This document shows, piece by piece, positions 56,980-64,000 of a DNA stretch of 64,000 bases (its first letter is position 1; each line of letters starts with the position of its first letter). The stretch is from Pontederia crassipes (lineage: Eukaryota; Streptophyta; Magnoliopsida; Commelinales; Pontederiaceae), in NCBI GenBank assembly GCA_030549335.1, contig CM060187.1:186001-250000 (forward strand). Direction: 5' to 3'. The position numbers were made by a program, and so were the translations under genes. The notes under the pieces are model-generated. The model was not told the origin of the DNA. It made no database searches and saw only the letters and a list, made by a program, of their open reading frames with translations.

Positions 56980-59900
56980 ATGTCGTCGCTCAGCAGGGAA
57001 CTCGTGTTCCTCATCCTCCAGTTCCTCGACGAGGAGAAGTTCAAGGAGGCCGTCCACAAGTGAGTTCGATCGTGCATCTCGTGTTTTCCTTTTTTTTATG
57101 TCCTTTTTGTTTTCTTTTGTGTCGTTGGTGTTTGTGCGATTTGTGGGGTTTGATTTGATTTGATTTTGGGGTGCTTTCCGTTTTTTGGGGGGATTTGTGT
57201 GGGGGTGAAGGTTGGAGCAGGAATCAGGGTTTTACTTCAACATGCGGCACTTCGAGGAGGCCGTGTTGGCCGGGGAGTGGGACGAGGTGGAGAAGTACTT
57301 GTCGGGATTCACCAAGCTCGACGACAACCGGTACTCCATGAAGATCTTCTTTGAGATCCGCAAGCAGAAGTACCTCGAGGCGCTCGATAAGTATGTGCGA
57401 AAACGTTTATTTTAGCTTCATTCCGTGAGTGGGAGGTGATTTTTGAGTTGATGTATGGTTTATGTTTGTAGGAATGACAAGTCAAAGGCCTTGGAGATTC
57501 TTGTTAAGGATCTTAAGGTGTTTTCCTCTTTCAATGAGGACCTCTACAAGGAGATTACTCAACTTCTCACCTTGGAAAACTTCAGGTATGGCTTGCATAG
57601 GGTACTCCAAGTAAGGTATCATTGAGTCGGTAGTAACTTATGCATGAAAAATTGATCCTTTATCGATTACAGGGAGAACGAGCAGCTATCTAAGTACGGG
57701 GATACAAAATCAGCAAGGGGAGTGATGTTCTCGGAGCTCAAGAAATTAATTGAAGCAAACCCCCTTTTCCGCGACAAATTGCAGTTTCCTAACCTCAGGG
57801 CCTCAAGACTTCGTACTCTCATTAATCAAAGGTTCTCTTTGTTGCAAGAGATGCTTGCTTTTCTTTCTCTTTTTGTGTTCTTGGTGTTAATACTTTGTTG
57901 GCAACCATTGTTGTATCTGTTGGGCAGTTTGAATTGGCAACATCAGCTTTGCAAAAATCCAAGATCTAATCCAGATATTAAAACCCTCTTCCATGACCAT
58001 TCATGTTCATTACCTAATGGTGCCAGCGCACCATCTCCTGCTCAAGCAGTGATGAACGTTATGCAGAAACCAGGTGGTTTCCCACCATTAGGTCCTCATG
58101 GGGTAAGGTCTAGTACAATCTTAACAAATTTGACCCACTGAATTGGATATGAAATGGTTGATATGCTTTTGTTGTTATTCAGCCATTTCAGCCTGCTGGA
58201 GCACCTATTGCTACACCCCTTGCGGGTTGGATGGCTAATGCTACTCCAATGCCACTCCATCCTGCGGTCTCTGGAGGGCCCCTTGGGGGTCTAGCAACCC
58301 CTCCTAATGCAGGTTCCCTTCATTGCATTTCTCTCTTTAGTTCTGCAAACCTAGATTTTGCATTTATTGTGTATCAAAATGGCAGGCAACATCTGTTTCT
58401 TACTATGCACTTATATTGATTCACATTACAACTGAGAGACTGTTATATGGTTTTCATTCATGCAGCTGCTATATTGAAACGTCCTGTGACTCCTCCCAGC
58501 GCTAGTGCTGCTTTTGACTATCATTCAGCAGATTCTGAGCATGTGCTAAAGAGGCCACGCCCTATGGGTGTATCTCAAGAGGTATTTAACCCGTCTTTTG
58601 CTCTCATTGTGCTTTATATTGTATTTTTCTTTGTCTTCAATTATACATTTTCCAGGGACATAAATGTTTTTCATTTCTTCTGAAGTGGCAAGTTAATAAG
58701 ATTTCGTAGCTGTAAATTTGTATCTTCTGTGGGTGTATTGGAAAACCCTTATGATCCTCTCCTGTGCTTGGAACTTCAGATTGGCGTGTCCGCCTCTCAT
58801 TTGCCTCTTGGATACACAAATATGGCACGGAGCCAACATTCCTTGGACGAGTTGCCAAAAAATGTAGCTATGACTTTAAATCAGGGCTCTTGTGTCACCA
58901 GCATGCACTTTCACCCTTCTCAGCAAACTGTTCTTCTAGGTTACTATTTACAAACTTTGCATTATTTTGAGTGGTTGTCTTCTGACTTTTTCTTTATATC
59001 CATAATTGACCCTCAATTGTCTCGTCAGTTGGAACAAATTCTGGCGATGTCTCAGTGTGGGAGGTTGCCGCAAGAGAGAGAATTGCTCATAAAAGTTTCA
59101 AAATTTGGGATATCCAATCACGTTCTGCTTCACTTCAGGTTTTCATCTTAACATTTGCACCAAGTTTTGATTCTATCTCTATGATATAAGGGAATGACCA
59201 GTCCACATTTGCTTATTTAATGAACAGGCCATTCTGGCAAAGGAAAACAGCATATGTGTTAACCGTGTCACATGGAACTCTGATGGGAACCAACTGGGTA
59301 CGTTGATGAAAACTGTTTCTTGTTGTCCATACATATTCCACTTGATGTTAATGATAACTGGTTTTATTGTTCAATTATATTCCATTTCCACGAACATGTC
59401 TTGGTAAAGTAGTTAGAAACACATTCCGAAACTTTCCATCCTTGCAGGTATTGCTTATTCCAAGTACATAGTGCACTTGTATAAATATGATGGTCGTAAC
59501 GACCTCACAAATCATCTAGAGGTACATTTTTGTTCTTTTTTTACGATATAATTTAAAATATTCTTTTAATCGAATAATTGAGTTCTGTTTTATGTTTAAA
59601 AAATTCTTGATTTGGTAGATTGAAGCTCACGTTGGTGGAGTTAATGATGTTGCATTCTCTCAGCCTCATGAGAACAAAAAGTGTGTTGTAACGTGTGGAG
59701 ATGACAAGACAATTAAGGTCCCACGATTTTTGTGAAACTTTTATTCAAGTATATCATGACAGCCCTTTTTAATATTGAATATTTTATAATATTCAGGTAT
59801 GGGATGCTACCAACGGGGTTCTTAAGTATACTTTTGAGGGCCACGAGGCACCTGTTTATTCTGTATGTCCTCATGCTAAGGAGAATATTCAGGTATCAAA

Positions 59901-62900
59901 CTGAATTTTGTTATGAAGCTCTTTAGATAGCATTCTCAAATTTTTATGCATTGTTCGTTTTGATTACTTTGTAATGCTAGAGTTGCTTTGGAAGCATCTT
60001 AAAGAGCTTCAATAAATCACGTCTTCTTTATGTAGTTTATACTTACTCTCTGTTCTTTTTGCTGTAGTTCATCTTTTCAACTTCTATTGATGGAAAGATT
60101 AAAGCATGGTTGTATGACAACACTGGCTCAAAAGTTGATTATATAGCACCTGGACACTGGTGTACAACAATGGCTTACAGTGCTGACGGAATGAGGTATG
60201 TAAATGAGGATTCAACTTAACTCAACTAAGCTTCAGCAAGATCTGTTGTCTTTGGTTGTTTTGTACAACCATCAACTATAAGAAATTAATAACTCCCATA
60301 ACTTCTAAATGAAATCTCAGCTTATTAAACAATAAACTTAAACGTTCAGGCTGTTCTCATGTGGGACGGGAAAGGATGGAACTTCACACCTTGTTGAATG
60401 GAATGAGGCTGAAGGATCTATAAAGAGACAATATGAGGGTCTAAAGAAACAAACTATTGGAGTTGGTGTTGGGATAGTACAATTTGACACCACTAAAAGC
60501 AGATTCTTAGCTGCTGGAGATGATTGCATGATCAAGTTCTGGGACATGGACAATCTTAGTGTACTGACAACCATTGATGCTGATGGTGGTTTAGCGGTAC
60601 TTTTTTCTATTGCCTATTCATTTGTTCTTTATTTTTCCAAAGTTAGTCAGATGTTTCTCACCCTTATGAATAAAATGTCTTAAATGTTCCAGCAATTACC
60701 TCGTATACGATTTAACAAAAATGGCTCACTGCTATAGCCGGTCCCAAGCCCGGATAAAGGAGGAGGGTTGTGTTAGGCCCCGACAGCCAACATAAAATCA
60801 TGTCGAATCTTATGAAAGCCGACCCCACCTAGTGGGATAAGGCTTTGTTGTTGTTGTTGCTTGCCGTCTCAACCAACAACAATTCCTTCAAGATATTGGC
60901 GAATGCTGATGGCCACCTTTTGCTTTCCCTTGAAAACCGGTCTTATATGTCAAACAGAACAGTCCCTGATCCAATGACAAAGGTATGTTCTTATGTAAAT
61001 TCATGGTGACAAAGGTTTGCTCTTCCCTTTTCAGTGTATGCCGGACATGATCCTATATTCTGATTATCATGCAGGCAGCAACTATTAGCACATTGGGACC
61101 TGGCAATCCAGTTGCTGGAACCAGCGGCACAGTCATTGATCGTGGTGCTACGGTCGCTACTATTGTGGGATTGGTAATAATTTATAGTTTACAAATTTTA
61201 TTTCACAGAATCAGGCATGCATAGGATTTTGTCTAGCCGACTTATATGTTTCATTCACATGGATATCATATTTTTTTTGGAAACACCTGAATGTGAGGTT
61301 CTGTTAGAAATGCTTGCCCAATTGAGCTGTCTTTCTTGAACATTCCGTACTGTGGTTCGATCTGAGTACAAGTGTTCAAGTGACCTGCAAGTAATCATCC
61401 ATTCTTAATCCATCTGGATCCTCGGAATGGAAGTAAAGAGTTGAAATAACATAAACATAACATGGAGTCGTAATTTATTGTGTACTTTATGTTTTTATTG
61501 CCGACAGAATGGTGATACCCGGAGCATGGGAGATGTCAAACCCAGGATAAATGAGGATACCTTTGACAAATCTAAGATCTGGAAGCTGACTGAAATTGCA
61601 GAACATGGTCAATGTTCTTCTTTGCAGCTCCCTGATAATCTGGTAGCAGCAAAGGTATGGATCCAATATCATTTAAGCGCTTTTGGATGCCAAGTTTATA
61701 ACTATTTTTTAGTTTATATTTGCAGCTTATCTGTTGTGATTTATTTTGTTTGTCTGATTTCTTTGGTCTTGACATGTTACTGTTTCAAGTTAGCAGCAGA
61801 TTTCGCTCTCTTATTTTCATGATAATACTTGTAATGCTTTGAGCCTTCACATTTTCTGCGAGGAACAAAAAATTGGTGCTTAACATGTAATGCAACCTTA
61901 GGTGCTATTTGGTTGAGAAATTGTTATCCATGAATAACAGTGGTTATTCTACTAGGTTAATCAGTTTATGAGAGTGAGTCAAGAATAGCTTATTCTTTTT
62001 TTTGAGAGGAAGAATAGCTTATTCTTGCTCTTAAAAACACATTATTATCAATGGTTTTTGGTGGACAACCATCATGTTTGGAAGAACAAAGCCTTATTCT
62101 ACCTATTATTTGCAAACCAAACACAAAAAAACTGAAATTCATTTGTTATTCCGAAATTGAATCTCAACAAAGGCAACAATGGTTTGATGCGCTGCCGCGA
62201 TATTTCGTTGTCCCTAAAAAATTATTATCTTTTATCTTGAATTAAAGCTGAATAAAATGAAAATAAGAATCCGCCCACTGTAAAAACCTATTGGATTGCT
62301 AGCTAATTTCTCTAACCATCATTTCCTTTATCCAAAAAAGAATGCTCAAGTTATTGTCTGTTGTTCATTGTGTTATTGATTTCCTTGACTCAGATTTCTC
62401 GGAATTGATATATCTAAACAATTGCTTTGTGTCGAATTGGATTAGGAAAAGTATGCCTTGACTTGCTTCTGGCATACAGACTTATACATCTTTAAAGTTC
62501 TAATGATAATAAACATCACTTTCGAAAAATAATAATATACATATTGATGGCCACCAAAAACCGGTAGCCATCTTTTCCGTTCTAAAAAAAAAGAGCATGC
62601 CTTGACATTGGGTGGATCCAACAAACTCATTTCACCTGTAATTATACTTTGTTGTTATGCTATGAATTAGTATGATGCAAAAACCTTGTCAGCATTTTTA
62701 GGGATCATATTGCGACAGGTAGGAAGATTACTTTCCAAAAGAAAGAAAGGAAAAGTGAAAGAAAATTGTTCCTAGTCTATGCCTTAAAAAAATGTTCGTA
62801 GTCTAGAAGGGTTGAAGCTAGTTTCTTGTTGGACCTGTAGTTATAAATGAATTGTTACACCTTTCTCATATGGTCAACATCTTTAAGTGATGCCTGAAGC

Positions 62901-63855
62901 AGACCAATATTTTCATTTTAGTATTGAGGAATGTCTGACTTCTATATGCTTTGCAGCTTCATGCAAATATTTTGCAACATAAATTTAGCTCGAGCAGTTG
63001 TTCATTGTCTTCATTTTTGTTCTGTGTCCACATTATACATTATTTTGGGGCTTCTTCTTGTTCTTGCGATAACCTATTGTTGTGGTTTAGGTTCTTAGGT
63101 TAATATACACCAACTCGGGCCATGCCATATTAGCATTAGCATCCAATGCAGTCCACAAGTTGTGGAAATGGCCTAAGAATGACCGAAATACATCAGGAAA
63201 GGTACTTGTTGGTTTCCATAAGATTTTCTTTTCCCGACTATCTTTCTATGAACATGGAACTTAACATGTCACTTTACTAGGCAACGGCAAGTGTAACACC
63301 ACAACTGTGGCAACCACCAAACAGCACATTGATGACTAATGAGATTGGTGATAGGAATGCCGAAGAAGCTGTTCACTGTTTTGCTCTGTCAAAAAATGAC
63401 TCATATGTTATGTCAGCATCAGGCGGCAAGATCTCACTTTTCAATATGATGACATTTAAGGTGACATAGCATATGCTTACAATGAAACATATACATTGAT
63501 TTAACAATTTTATGTGGTAATTGTAACTATTATATTTTCTTATCGCAGACAATGACAACTTTTATGGCCCCTCCTCCAGCAGCGACTTTTCTTGCTTTTC
63601 ATCCCCAGGACAATAACATCATTGCAATTGGCATGGATGACTCAACAATCCAAATCTACAATGTTCGCATTGATGAGGTTGGTCTTGTAGTTGAAGAAAT
63701 ATATTTATCATTTGATGAACCTTCACTTTAACATAGTTTGTTGTGATCAACTTTGTTAGGTCAAAAACATACTGAAAAAGCACCAGAAGAAGATCACTGG
63801 ACTCGCCTTTTCTAGTGTGCTAAACATCCTTGTCTCATCTGGGGCAGATGCCCAT
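56980..63855 (+). CDS. TPR: TOPLESS-related transcriptional co-repressor (3' end outside window; one exon carries a SINE)
   Basis: Twenty-two exons: 56980-57059, 57211-57390, 57472-57585, 57673-57831, 57928-58102, 58183-58312, 58466-58581, 58780-58939, 59029-59138, 59228-59297, 59448-59521, 59619-59717, 59797-59892, 60068-60195, 60350-60596, 60693-60982 (interrupted), 61075-61173, 61508-61654, 63091-63201, 63281-63460, 63549-63677, 63760-63855. They encode about 954 of some 1130 residues. LisH (MSSLSRELVFLILQFLDEEK) and CTLH (residues about 34-92) form the groove that binds EAR motifs; a Pro-rich linker (about 180-290) and two WD40 propellers follow. Family members are nuclear co-repressors recruited in auxin, jasmonate and developmental signalling that bring in histone deacetylases. 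All exon phases agree except exon 16, where a SINE adds 128 bp and a stop codon (TAG 60735-60737). As sequenced, a normally spliced product would end near residue 660. Confidence 0.93.
60734..60857 (+). mobile_element. Au-type SINE, 5'-truncated, inside TOPLESS-related exon 16
   Basis: Begins ATAGCCGGTCCCAAGCCCGG, continues AAAGGAGGAGGGTTGTGTTAG, GACCCCACCTAGTGGGATAA and ends in TTGTTGTTGTTGTT, clearly the same family as the copy at 40358-40562. It lacks the 5' part and has an internal deletion of some 75 bp relative to that copy. Short direct repeats TGCT (60730-60733 and 60858-60861) flank it. Removing the SINE plus one repeat (128 bp) restores an exon of exactly 54 codons reading KNGSLLAVSTNNNSFK, so insertion into a coding exon is certain at sequence level. 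Confidence 0.93.
61908..62125. mobile_element. possible miniature element in TOPLESS-related intron 18
   Basis: GGTGCTATTTGGTTGAGAAA at the left faces CCAAACACAAAAAAAC-like sequence near 62110-62125, whose complement is GTGTTTGGTTTG. Internal inverted AGAATAGCTTATTCTT motifs also occur. This intron (61655-63090) is the longest of the gene, consistent with insertion. Ends are weakly supported. Confidence 0.3.
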
Positions 63856-64000
63856 GTAAGTTAGAATATGCTTTTTCTTTTTATACTGTGGTGAATCTTG
63901 GAGAGAAACTTACATTGCAGTTTCTCCTCAGAAAGAAAAAAAATCTAAAATTGCAGTTGGTCTTCCATGCTGTTCCTAGTAATTGTAGATCTGAATATTG

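Overview
This is nuclear DNA of a flowering plant. Genes are split by many GT-AG introns, every broad-family protein is a plant one (TOPLESS-related, EREL/EREX PX protein, plant-type EF-2), and the intergenic DNA is AT-rich and full of plant transposons. The first exons of the TOPLESS-related and CUE genes are GC-rich while later exons and introns are AT-rich. That 5' GC gradient points to a monocot, probably not a grass; this is inference.

Layout: 1-545 may hold the leader exon of a gene running leftwards off the window. 1312-7000 is transposon territory: a 4.3-kb non-coding LTR retrotransposon (1696-6029) sits inside a GC-rich palindromic block. 7266-8568 is a foldback DNA transposon with a hAT miniature element inserted in it. 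8884-15113 is an intact 11-exon PX-domain (EREL/EREX-like, Rab5 effector) gene. 20139-23587 (minus) is a complete EF-2 gene with a TATA box and leader intron upstream near 24.6 kb. 24.6-37 kb is gene-poor, with two decayed LINE fragments and a GC-rich island. 37463-42915 is a CUE-domain gene that appears to lack one conserved exon. 43-55 kb holds a cluster of long-inverted-repeat DNA elements (one carrying a CONSTANS-like B-box fragment), a broken universal-stress-protein fragment, and more hAT-type miniature elements. 56980 to the end is a TOPLESS-related co-repressor gene whose last exons lie outside the window.

The genes are unrelated housekeeping or regulatory genes (endosomal traffic, translation, ubiquitin binding, transcriptional repression), with no sign of a cluster or operon. 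The interest lies in how transposons interact with them: a SINE lies inside a coding exon of the TOPLESS-related gene and puts a stop codon in frame; miniature elements lie just upstream of the EREL and CUE genes; and one lineage of long-TIR elements recurs several times, once with a captured gene piece. I saw no tRNA, rRNA or CRISPR-like array.

Exon coordinates were derived by hand from splice signals, frame and remembered family conservation. No alignment or database search was run.
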